Assembly (NCBI GenBank): GCA_030043835.1 | Contig: JASHWY010000033.1 | Coordinates: forward strand, 1-5,342 | Reading direction: 5' to 3' | DNA length: 5,342 bases | DNA from: Thermoplasmata archaeon | Lineage (GTDB): Archaea > Thermoplasmatota > Thermoplasmata > Lutacidiplasmatales > UBA184 | Shown: in pieces, positions 1 to 4,979 of the stretch | Position numbering within the stretch: the first letter of the stretch is position 1 | How the letters are laid out: every line of letters starts with the position of its first letter | Program-made: the position numbers and the translations under genes | The notes under the pieces: model-generated | Told to the model about the DNA's origin: nothing | The model's input: only the letters and a program-made list of their open reading frames with translations | The model's database searches: none

Positions 1-969
1 ACGGGGCCGCCGGTCCCGAGAGCGTGGATGACGATCGAGGAGCTTCTCGCGACTTACGATCGGCTATGGCTGAGGGAGGGCTACGCCTCGCCGGAGGAGG
101 AGGCCCGATATCGCTCGCTCGGCCGCGACCTCTTACGCCGGTTCTACGACGAGCTCGTCCGCGAGCGACCGAACCCGATCTCGGTCGAGGAGCACCTCGA
201 GACCCGTTGGGACGGAATCCCAATCCACGGCTACATCGACCGGATCGACCGGACCGCGTCGGGAGGGCTCGAGGTCGTGGACTACAAGACGTCGCGGGAC
301 CTCTCGGACGACGACGCTCGAGATTCCGACCAGCTGAGTCTCTACCAGGTGCTCGTCGAACGCAACTACACGGAACCCGTGGAGGGGCTCGTTCTCTACC
401 ACCTCCGCTCCCAGACCCCGCTCCGCGTCCCGCCCCGTGATCGGGGGGCGCTCGGTTCGCTCCACGATCGGATGGGAGGCGTTCTCGACGGGATCCGCGC
501 CGAGGCGTTCGAACCGACTCCGGGGCGGCAATGTGCGCGGTGCGACTTTCGGTCGATCTGCCCGGAATTTAGACCGGTCCCCCCGATGGACGAGGCCCGT
601 CTTCGCGCGCTCGTCGACCGGTTCGAGGCGCTCCGCGCGGACGAGCATCGACTCGAGAAAGAGCTTCAGGCGACGGCCGAAGAGCTCCATCGAGCAGCCG
701 AGGAGCTCGGCGTGCACCGGGTCCCGGGGACGCGGTCGGTTGCGATCCGCCGACGGGAGGAGGCGTGGCAGTACCCGCTCGACTCCCTCCGGCCGCTGCT
801 CGAGGGCTCCGGACTCGCCGACCGGATCGCCTCGGGGAAGCCCGAGGACGTGCGTCGCCTCGTCCGTGACCCGAAGGTTGACCCCGAGCTTCGTCGAAAG
901 GTCTCGGAGACCGGGGCCCGACGTGTGCGGTGGTTCTGGGAGCTCGAGGGGTCGAACGAGGCCCCGTAA
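1..969 (+). CDS. PD-(D/E)XK (RecB/Cas4-like) nuclease domain protein, 5' partial
   Basis: The frame is open from the first base. An internal ATG lies at base 28, but the domain is incomplete before it, so I read this as the C-terminal part of a longer protein. Numbering from that Met, the nuclease core shows GYIDRID (Asp71), VVDYKT (Asp85 and Lys87, the D-x-K pair) and the downstream QLSLYQ motif (Gln102). A CxxCx5C cluster follows (Cys169, Cys172, Cys178). In Cas4, AddB and related nucleases, these three join a more N-terminal cysteine to hold a 4Fe-4S cluster; that fourth cysteine would lie left of the window. About 130 residues follow: a charged helical, probably coiled-coil stretch (roughly 188-228), then a basic tail ending in TAA. 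By family knowledge this is most likely the nuclease end of a UvrD/AddA-type helicase acting on DNA ends. A stand-alone RecB-like or Cas4-like exonuclease is the alternative. The nuclease fold is secure; the fusion is inferred. Confidence 0.85.
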   Translation, partial: TGPPVPRAWMTIEELLATYDRLWLREGYASPEEEARYRSLGRDLLRRFYDELVRERPNPISVEEHLETRWDGIPIHGYIDRIDRTASGGLEVVDYKTSRDLSDDDARDSDQLSLYQVLVERNYTEPVEGLVLYHLRSQTPLRVPPRDRGALGSLHDRMGGVLDGIRAEAFEPTPGRQCARCDFRSICPEFRPVPPMDEARLRALVDRFEALRADEHRLEKELQATAEELHRAAEELGVHRVPGTRSVAIRRREEAWQYPLDSLRPLLEGSGLADRIASGKPEDVRRLVRDPKVDPELRRKVSETGARRVRWFWELEGSNEAP

Positions 970-972
970 CCG

Positions 973-988
973 TCGTCGAAAACGACGA
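973..988. repeat. Small hairpin after the nuclease stop codon
   Basis: A perfect 6-bp inverted repeat (TCGTCG/CGACGA) with an AAAA loop begins four bases after the nuclease gene's TAA and ends just before the purP promoter-like element. There is no T-tract behind it, so it is not a convincing archaeal terminator. It could help stabilise the upstream 3' end or be chance. Confidence 0.3.
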
Positions 989-995
989 ACCTCGT

Positions 996-1007
996 AAAGG
1001 CTATCTA
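996..1007 (+). promoter_or_regulatory. Putative BRE/TATA element for purP
   Basis: A purine run (aaagg, 996-1000) followed by ctatcta (1001-1007) is the most AT-rich spot between the two genes. Its centre is about 25 bases before the purP ATG. This is the usual archaeal TATA-to-start-site distance, so the transcript would be leaderless or nearly so. No Shine-Dalgarno sequence precedes the ATG, which agrees. Confidence 0.45.
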
Positions 1008-1028
1008 GCGTCCCCGATACTCCCCCGT

Positions 1029-2096
1029 ATGGGGATTCCCCTCGCTTCTCCGTCTCGCCTCGCTTCGCTCCGCGGGCGTACGCCGACCGTAGCGACCCTC
1101 TGCTCGCACTCGTCGCTCCAGATCTTCCACGGGGCTCGGGTTGAAGGATTTCCGACCCTCGGCCTCAGTGTCGGGCCGCCCCCTCGCTTCTACGACGCGT
1201 TCCCTCTCGCCCGACCGGATCGCTTCCTCTCGGTGCCGACCGTGAAGGAGCTTGCGGCGCTTTCGGCCCGCCTTCGCGAGGAGGGTGCGGTCATCGTGCC
1301 TCACGGATCGTTCGTCGAATACCTAGGCGCGGAGGCGTTCGCGGAGCTCGACGTGCCGGTGTTCGGCAACCGGGCCGTGCTCGGCTGGGAATCGGACCGC
1401 CGGAAGGAGCGGGATTGGCTCGAATCGGCCGGCGTCACGATGCCGAAGCTCATCGACGACCCCCAGGAGATTCGTGGCCCGGTGATCGTGAAGTACTACG
1501 GCGCGAAAGGGGGGAAGGGCTTTTTCCTCGCCAAGAACCGCGAGGGGCTCGAAGAGTTTCGACCCACGGGCCCGTACGTCATCCAAGAGTACGTCCTCGG
1601 CACGCGCTACTACATGCACTTCTTCTATTCGCCGCTCTCGGATCGGGGGTACCGGGTCGGGCACGGATCGATCGAGCTCCTCGGCATGGATCGACGCGAC
1701 GAAGCGAACATCGACGAGCTCTACAAGCTCGGGGCGCAGGAGGAACTCCTCAAGGTCGGAATCCGACCGACCTTCGTGGTCACGGGGAACGTCCCCGTCG
1801 TCCTTCGGGAATCGCTCCTCCCGAGGGCGTTCGATGTTGCCGCCCGCATCGTCGAGCGGTCGGTCGAGCTGTTCGGAGGCATGGTCGGTCCGTTCTGCCT
1901 CGAAGGGATCATGACCGAGGACCTCGAGTTCAAGGTCTTTGAGATCTCGACGCGGATCGTGGCCGGAACCAATCTGTTCATCTCGGGGAGTCCGTACTCC
2001 GACTTCATCGAGCCCCAGCTCTCGACGGGGCGACGGATCGCTCAGGAGATCCGCCGGGGGGCAACGGAAGGTCGCCTCGCTGAGATTCTGAGCTAG
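1029..2096 (+). CDS. purP: Formate-dependent AICAR formyltransferase (FAICAR synthetase), PurP
   Basis: A complete 355-residue protein, close to the usual size of archaeal PurP. The enzyme uses ATP and free formate to convert AICAR to FAICAR, the penultimate step of IMP synthesis, replacing the folate-dependent PurH transformylase. The N-terminal preATP-grasp half has SHSSLQ (26-31), GARVEGF (35-41), PHGSFVEY (91-98) and FGNR (112-115). The ATP-grasp half has VIVKYYGAKGGKGFF (152-166), FYSPL (199-203), VLRESLLPR (258-266), GPFCLEG (287-293), FEISTRIVAGTN (304-315) and GRRIAQEI (334-341). All are family hallmarks. The frame also stays open upstream to an ATG at 930 inside the nuclease gene. 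I prefer 1029 because the family N-terminus fits there and a TATA-like element lies about 25 bases before it. It stands alone, with no other purine gene in view. Confidence 0.95.
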   Translation: MGIPLASPSRLASLRGRTPTVATLCSHSSLQIFHGARVEGFPTLGLSVGPPPRFYDAFPLARPDRFLSVPTVKELAALSARLREEGAVIVPHGSFVEYLGAEAFAELDVPVFGNRAVLGWESDRRKERDWLESAGVTMPKLIDDPQEIRGPVIVKYYGAKGGKGFFLAKNREGLEEFRPTGPYVIQEYVLGTRYYMHFFYSPLSDRGYRVGHGSIELLGMDRRDEANIDELYKLGAQEELLKVGIRPTFVVTGNVPVVLRESLLPRAFDVAARIVERSVELFGGMVGPFCLEGIMTEDLEFKVFEISTRIVAGTNLFISGSPYSDFIEPQLSTGRRIAQEIRRGATEGRLAEILS

Positions 2097-2140
2097 CGGG
2101 AGTTCCCCCGGAGACTCTCGCTCGCTCGAGCCGTTCGTCG

Positions 2141-2156
2141 CGGCCGTCCGCGGCCG
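2141..2156. repeat. GC-rich inverted repeat between purP and the ABC operon
   Basis: CGGCC (2141-2145) and GGCCG (2152-2156) can pair around a six-base loop. The 151-base gap between the purP stop and the preferred ABC start (2097-2247) holds this repeat, a promoter-like element near its right end and nothing else I can identify. The repeat may be chance in such GC-rich DNA. Confidence 0.25.
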
Positions 2157-2214
2157 AAGGCGGAAGGGCTCTTGGCCGGTCCTCCCGGCATCCATGGAAC
2201 CCGTACTCGGGGCC

Positions 2215-2223
2215 GTTATGAAC
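2215..2223 (+). promoter_or_regulatory. Putative TATA element for the ABC transporter operon
   Basis: gttatgaac is an AT-rich island centred about 29 bases before the ATG at 2248. It resembles the ccttatgta element before the zinc-ribbon gene. If it is the promoter, the ATGs at 2194 and 2218 cannot be the start, and the mRNA would be leaderless or nearly so. Confidence 0.35.
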
Positions 2224-2247
2224 GTCGCGGCGTCTGCCTCCGCCTCC

Positions 2248-3207
2248 ATGAGCGCGGCGATCCACGCAGAGCATCTTCGCAAGGTCTACTCTCACGCCCC
2301 TCCCGGGGTGGCCGCCCTCGACGACCTCACCCTCGATGTCCCGACCGGACGGATCTACGGGCTCATCGGACGGAACGGTGCGGGCAAGACGACGTTCGTT
2401 CGCATCGCGGCGACGCAGCTCACGAAGACCTCTGGCGTCATCGAGGTCCTCGGCCACGATGTGGACCAGGAACCGAGGGTCGTCAGGACCCAGGTCGCCT
2501 GCGTGCCGCAGGAGTCCCGTCCCCTCTACTTCCTCAACGTCGACGAAGTGGTCTACCTCTACCTCAAGCTCCGGGGCGCTGACTCCCCGGACGCCCGACG
2601 TCGCACGAAGGACGTGCTCGCCGAGCTCGACCTCACGGAGTACGCCCACCAGTCGGTGATGCGCCTCTCGGGCGGCCTGCGACGGCGGACGCTCTGCGCG
2701 ATGGTGCTCGCCTCCGACGCCGAGGTGCTCTTCCTCGACGAGCCGACGACCGGACTCGACCCGCTCGCCCGCCGCGGGGTGTGGGAGGCGATCCGCCGCA
2801 CGAGTCGCGAGCGTCGTACCCTTCTCCTCACGACGCACTACCTCGACGAGGCCGAGGCGCTCTCGGCCCGGCTCGCGCTGGTGGAGGAAGGTCGCCTTCT
2901 CCTCGAGGGCACTCCGCAAGACCTCCGGGCGCGCGTGCGCTACCCGTACCGGGTGACGGTCCAGACGCCGTTCCCTCGCGAGGAGCTCGAGCCGTACGGT
3001 CGGGTCACCAACATCGAGGGCGGCTACCTCGTCTTCGCCCGAGAGGACGATGCCCGGGAGGTCGCCCGACGAGCCCTCGACCGGGGGGCGAGGCTCTCGA
3101 TGGGCCCGGTGAGCCTCGAGGACATCTTTCTCGATGTGGTCGGCCGGTCGATCCAAGACGACGCGCTCCCGAGCGACGCCGAGGAGGGGGTCTTTGAGCG
3201 CGCGTAA
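2248..3207 (+). CDS. ABC-2 type exporter, ATP-binding subunit
   Basis: This 319-residue ATPase powers the membrane exporter encoded next. From the ATG at 2248 it shows Walker A GRNGAGKTT (41-49, Lys47), Q-loop Gln88, signature LSGGL (140-144), Walker B VLFLDEP (160-166, catalytic Glu165), D-loop TGLD (168-171) and switch His197 in TTH. All catalytic residues are present. A C-terminal domain of about 100 residues follows the nucleotide-binding domain and ends with SLEDIFLDVVGR, as in DrrA/CcmA/NodI-like exporters. An ATG at 2194 would add 18 residues, including a low-complexity Ala/Ser run. I prefer 2248 because the ABC domain begins MSAAIHAEHLRKVY there and a TATA-like element falls in the extension. 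The permease overlaps its 3' end by 14 bases. The substrate (drug, lipid, polysaccharide or other) cannot be told from the sequence. Confidence 0.93.
   Translation: MSAAIHAEHLRKVYSHAPPGVAALDDLTLDVPTGRIYGLIGRNGAGKTTFVRIAATQLTKTSGVIEVLGHDVDQEPRVVRTQVACVPQESRPLYFLNVDEVVYLYLKLRGADSPDARRRTKDVLAELDLTEYAHQSVMRLSGGLRRRTLCAMVLASDAEVLFLDEPTTGLDPLARRGVWEAIRRTSRERRTLLLTTHYLDEAEALSARLALVEEGRLLLEGTPQDLRARVRYPYRVTVQTPFPREELEPYGRVTNIEGGYLVFAREDDAREVARRALDRGARLSMGPVSLEDIFLDVVGRSIQDDALPSDAEEGVFERA
3183..3187 (+). promoter_or_regulatory. Shine-Dalgarno site for the permease
   Basis: GGAGG, inside a longer purine run at 3181-3190, sits six bases before the TTG at 3194. It lies within the ATPase coding sequence. 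This is the only well-placed strong ribosome binding site in the window, and it decides the permease start. Confidence 0.7.
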
Positions 3208-3940
3208 CCGCTTACGGTCGCTCTTCACCCTCGTTCTCTTGAACGGGATCATCCCGATCCGGACCCAACCGCTCTACCTCGCGAGCATCCTCGCGTCTCC
3301 GCTCTCCTTCCTGTTCTTCATCTACATCGTGTCGGCCGGTCGCCTCCTCCTCTACGGCGTCCTCGGGGGCATGGTCCTCACGATGCTTTCGGTCGGGACG
3401 AGCCTCCAGTCCGACTTGACCCACTACCGGCACGACCTCAAGTTCCAGGATGTGGTCGTGGCGTCGCCGGTCGAGGCCCCTACGTACGTGGCCGGGATGG
3501 CTCTCTCGGAGCTCGTCTATTCGATCCCGGCTCTCGCCGTCTTCGTGGCGCTGTTCGTCTACGAGGGCTGGGCGACCCCGTTCACGGTCGCGGTCGTCAC
3601 CGGAGTCCTCCTTCTCGTCTGGGGGTTCGCGAGCGCCTTCGCCTTCACGCTCACCACGTACTTCCAGGACGTCCGGGAGACGTTCCTCTTTAGCCCGATC
3701 ATTTCGCTGGTGCTCACCGTGCTCCCACCGGTCTACTATCCCATCTCCGCGCTTCCCAAGTGGGCCCAGTTCGTCGCTCGATTCTCTCCGACGACGTACG
3801 CCGCCGGTCTCGTCCAAGGCGCGGTCGGGCTCGCTCCGCTCTCGCTATCGAGCGGGATCGTCGACTGGTCCGTCCTGGGCGCGTTCACGGCCGCTCTCTT
3901 CTTGATCGCGGCGTTCAAGGCCCGCTGGCGGGACCCGTGA
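3194..3940 (+). CDS. ABC-2 type exporter, permease subunit
   Basis: A 248-residue integral membrane protein that forms the translocation path for the preceding ATPase. I place the start at TTG 3194, six bases after GGAGG. The only upstream ATG in frame (3134) lies inside the ATPase gene and would add an arginine-rich segment unlike a permease N-terminus. Six hydrophobic segments are visible at roughly 27-47, 51-70, 103-122, 130-155, 165-186 and 226-242, the usual ABC-2 topology. Before the last helix, the segment from LPPVYYPISALPKW (177-190) to RFSPTTYAAGL (196-206) is the characteristic ABC-2 loop, matching the family pattern of proline-tryptophan then P-T-x-Y. The start overlaps the ATPase by 14 bases, so the two are translationally coupled and in one operon. 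The substrate is unknown. No third subunit is present. Confidence 0.9.
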   Translation: MSARNRLRSLFTLVLLNGIIPIRTQPLYLASILASPLSFLFFIYIVSAGRLLLYGVLGGMVLTMLSVGTSLQSDLTHYRHDLKFQDVVVASPVEAPTYVAGMALSELVYSIPALAVFVALFVYEGWATPFTVAVVTGVLLLVWGFASAFAFTLTTYFQDVRETFLFSPIISLVLTVLPPVYYPISALPKWAQFVARFSPTTYAAGLVQGAVGLAPLSLSSGIVDWSVLGAFTAALFLIAAFKARWRDP

Positions 3941-3967
3941 TGGCCCCTCCGGATCGGTTTCGGACGT

Positions 3968-3991
3968 CCTCACGCGAGCCGTCGCGCGAGG
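3968..3991. repeat. Imperfect hairpin between the permease and the zinc-ribbon gene
   Basis: CCTC-A-CGCG (3968-3976) can pair with CGCG-C-GAGG (3983-3991), giving eight pairs and one A/C mismatch around the loop AGCCGT. It ends directly where the next gene's TATA-like element begins, so it could be the 3' end structure of the ABC mRNA or an operator for the zinc-ribbon gene. No T-tract follows it. Confidence 0.35.
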
Positions 3992-4000
3992 CCTTATGTA
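3992..4000 (+). promoter_or_regulatory. Putative TATA element for the zinc-ribbon gene
   Basis: ccttatgta is the only AT-rich stretch in the 84-base gap. Its centre is about 28 bases before the ATG at 4025, predicting a transcript with a leader of a few bases at most. No Shine-Dalgarno sequence is seen before that ATG. Confidence 0.45.
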
Positions 4001-4024
4001 GGCGGCGCATCGTGGACCCGCCCG

Positions 4025-4264
4025 ATGCTTTCGTTCTCGGACACTCGAAGCTTCGAGGCTCCCGAGGACCGGTTCGGAAGCTGCATTTTCTGCGGCCGCG
4101 CGATCGTGCTCCTCCCCGGCGACCGCCGCCGGGGGAGCTGCTTCGACTGCCTCGCGCTCTCCGTGGCCGCTCCGGTGGCGTGCCCCGACTGCGGCGCGAC
4201 GATCCCTGGGGACGAGCGGGCGGTCGGCTGCGCCAACTGCGGTTGGTATCCCGTCCGGGACTGA
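4025..4264 (+). CDS. Small double zinc-ribbon protein, function unknown
   Basis: A complete 79-residue protein with eight cysteines in four CxxC knuckles: Cys20/23 (CIFC), Cys39/42 (CFDC), Cys53/56 (CPDC) and Cys69/72 (CANC). Taken pairwise they make two treble-clef or zinc-ribbon modules, each binding one zinc. The knuckles are 15 residues apart in the first module and 12 in the second, with a 10-residue link. Ten of the first 19 residues are charged or serine/threonine, and there is no signal peptide or membrane segment, so it is probably cytoplasmic. Archaea have many such small ribbon proteins in transcription, translation or protein-assembly roles, but nothing here identifies which. It has its own promoter-like element and a hairpin just upstream, and appears to be monocistronic. 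The regular cysteine spacing makes a real gene very likely. Confidence 0.85.
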   Translation: MLSFSDTRSFEAPEDRFGSCIFCGRAIVLLPGDRRRGSCFDCLALSVAAPVACPDCGATIPGDERAVGCANCGWYPVRD

Positions 4265-4282
4265 CAGCGAACGACTCCTCCG

Positions 4283-4292
4283 CTAACTATAT
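4283..4292 (+). promoter_or_regulatory. Putative TATA element for tRNA-Ser
   Basis: ctaactatat is the longest AT-rich block in the neighbourhood, centred about 36 bases before the mature tRNA 5' end. Transcription starting about 25 bases downstream of it would leave a leader of roughly ten bases for RNase P to remove. Confidence 0.55.
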
Positions 4293-4323
4293 CGGCGGGT
4301 CCCCACCCTTCGCGGTTGGGCGT

Positions 4324-4441
4324 GCCGAGGTGGCTCAGTCCGGTACGGCGCGAGTCTGGAAAGCTCGTGGCGGCAATCGCCTCGGGAGTTCAAACCCCGG
4401 GAACGGCCGATCCGTCCCGGGGGAGAGTCTCCCCCTCGGCG
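4324..4441 (+). tRNA. tRNA-Ser(GGA), with a T-loop intron
   Basis: This class II tRNA reads the serine codons UCC and UCU. The 5' half is regular. The acceptor strand GCCGAGG is at 4324-4330, and a short D-arm has loop GG at 4342-4343. The anticodon stem pairs 4351-4355 with 4363-4367 (one T/G wobble), with anticodon GGA at 4358-4360. The long variable arm is GGCG/CGCC (4369-4372 with 4378-4381) with loop GCAAT. The T-stem 5' strand GGGAG (4384-4388) and TTCAAA (4389-4394) follow, but the next bases cannot complete the arm. The partners lie 33 bases further on: T at 4428, CTCCC at 4429-4433, CCTCGGC at 4434-4440 and discriminator G at 4441. Joined, they give a 7-base loop TTCAAAT, a perfect 5-bp T-stem and a perfect 7-bp acceptor. 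The mature length is 85 bases and CCA is not encoded. GAF gene translation starts 43 bases after it. Confidence 0.93.
4395..4427 (+). other. Archaeal tRNA intron in the T-loop (between positions 59 and 60)
   Basis: These 33 bases break the T-loop and must be removed for the tRNA to fold. The intron is itself a strong hairpin: CCCCGGGA (4395-4402) pairs with TCCCGGGG (4415-4422), a bulged A follows, then CGG/CCG pair around the loop CCGAT. At the exon borders the layout resembles the bulge-helix-bulge cut by archaeal tRNA splicing endonuclease. Exon TTCA (4389-4392) faces intron GGAG (4422-4425), and the three-base bulges are AAC (cut AA^C) and AGT (cut AG^T). In that register the central helix has one T/G wobble and one A/G mismatch, so it is a relaxed motif. 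Cutting there yields exactly the canonical TTCAAAT loop. T-loop introns at 59/60 are known mainly from crenarchaea such as Thermoproteales. Confidence 0.85.
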
Positions 4442-4444
4442 CTG

Positions 4445-4459
4445 CCCTCCCTCGGAGGG
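4445..4459. repeat. Hairpin downstream of tRNA-Ser
   Basis: CCCTCC (4445-4450) and GGAGGG (4454-4459) form a perfect 6-bp stem with a three-base loop, three bases after the tRNA 3' end. It could help 3' processing or act as a weak end signal. The GGAGG inside it is 26 bases from the next start codon, too far to be a normal ribosome binding site. Confidence 0.35.
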
Positions 4460-4472
4460 TCGCGGTAGCGCA

Positions 4473-4484
4473 GGGCGCTCGCCC
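4473..4484. repeat. Palindrome abutting the GAF gene start codon
   Basis: GGGCG and CGCCC (4473-4477 and 4480-4484) form a near-perfect palindrome whose last base touches the ATG at 4485. It could be an operator or an RNA hairpin limiting translation, or chance in GC-rich DNA. No AT-rich promoter element is visible before this gene. Confidence 0.25.
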
Positions 4485-4979
4485 ATGACCGTTGCTCCGC
4501 GCGCCGCCACCGCGGCCCTCCTTCAGGTTGACTCGATCCTCGCCCACCTCTCGGGTCGCCCTGCGCTCAGCGAGGTCTGTCGGTTCCTTCACGAGTCGTT
4601 CCGCCATTACCGATGGGTCGGCGTCTACCGTCGCGATGGCACGACGCTCGTTCTCGAAGCCTGGGTGGGGCCGGCGGCCACCGAACACACTCGCATCCCG
4701 ATCGATGAGGGGGTCTGCGGACTCGCGGCCCGCGAGGACCGGACGGTCGTGGTCGACGATGTCCGGGCCGAACCCGCCTACCTCGCCTGCTTCCTTGATA
4801 CCCGGGCCGAGATCGTCGTCCCCATCCGGGACAATGGAGCGGTCGTGGGCGAGATCGACATCGACGCAAACGAGGTCCAGGCGTTCAACGCGTCCGACCG
4901 AGCGCTGCTCGAGAAGGTCGCCGTGAAGCTCGCCCCTTCGGTCCTTAGGGCCGCGGGCGAGCCCGCGCCGCCGATGTGA
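4485..4979 (+). CDS. GAF-domain protein of the free methionine-(R)-sulfoxide reductase type
   Basis: A complete 164-residue protein that is essentially one GAF domain. fRMsr enzymes reduce free methionine-(R)-sulfoxide in the cytoplasm with thioredoxin-type reductant. The block TRIPIDEGVCG (69-79), the DDV (91-93), LAC (100-102), AEIVVPI (108-114) and GEIDIDA (122-128) follow this family closely. As I recall E. coli fRMsr, its key cysteines are 84, 94 and 118, with acidic substrate residues Glu125, Asp141 and Asp143. The same spacing here gives His68, Cys78, Cys102, Glu109, Asp125 and Asp127. Two cysteines and all three acids are kept, but the first cysteine is histidine. It may therefore be an active variant resolved by one cysteine pair, or a GAF sensor that has left the enzyme role. 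The gene follows the tRNA closely with no clear promoter of its own, and its last 35 bases overlap the converging gene. ATG 4485 is the only suitable start. Confidence 0.85.
   Translation: MTVAPRAATAALLQVDSILAHLSGRPALSEVCRFLHESFRHYRWVGVYRRDGTTLVLEAWVGPAATEHTRIPIDEGVCGLAAREDRTVVVDDVRAEPAYLACFLDTRAEIVVPIRDNGAVVGEIDIDANEVQAFNASDRALLEKVAVKLAPSVLRAAGEPAPPM

Noticed and set aside
1..969. Cas4 of a CRISPR-Cas locus
   Set aside because: No cas genes or repeat array are visible. The protein has a long C-terminal extension and appears to continue upstream, so a helicase-nuclease is more likely.
930..1028. N-terminal extension of PurP by 33 residues
   Set aside because: It overlaps the nuclease gene and includes the promoter-like element; known PurP proteins begin near the 1029 ATG.
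2118..2129. Short tandem CTCG units in the purP-ABC gap
   Set aside because: Only about three copies of a common GC-rich tetramer; not distinguishable from chance.
1323..2282. 319-codon minus-strand open frame opposite purP
   Set aside because: purP is unambiguous on the plus strand; the antisense translation is low-complexity charged sequence without motifs.
2005..3252. 415-codon minus-strand open frame opposite the ABC ATPase
   Set aside because: It mirrors a gene with all catalytic ABC motifs. The translation is rich in Arg, Glu, Val and His with no recognisable domain, typical of antisense frames in GC-rich coding DNA.
3212..3817. 201-codon minus-strand open frame opposite the permease
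   Set aside because: Composed almost wholly of Arg, Glu, Asp and Gly, the expected antisense of hydrophobic membrane-helix codons.
4324..4441. Degenerate tRNA pseudogene
   Set aside because: All stems are intact once one contiguous 33-base segment is removed, and that segment has the hairpin and bulges expected of a splicing substrate.
3760..4488. 242-codon plus-strand frame running across the permease end, zinc-ribbon gene and tRNA
   Set aside because: It spans a structured tRNA and is out of frame with both real genes; the translation is arginine/proline-rich and has no domain.
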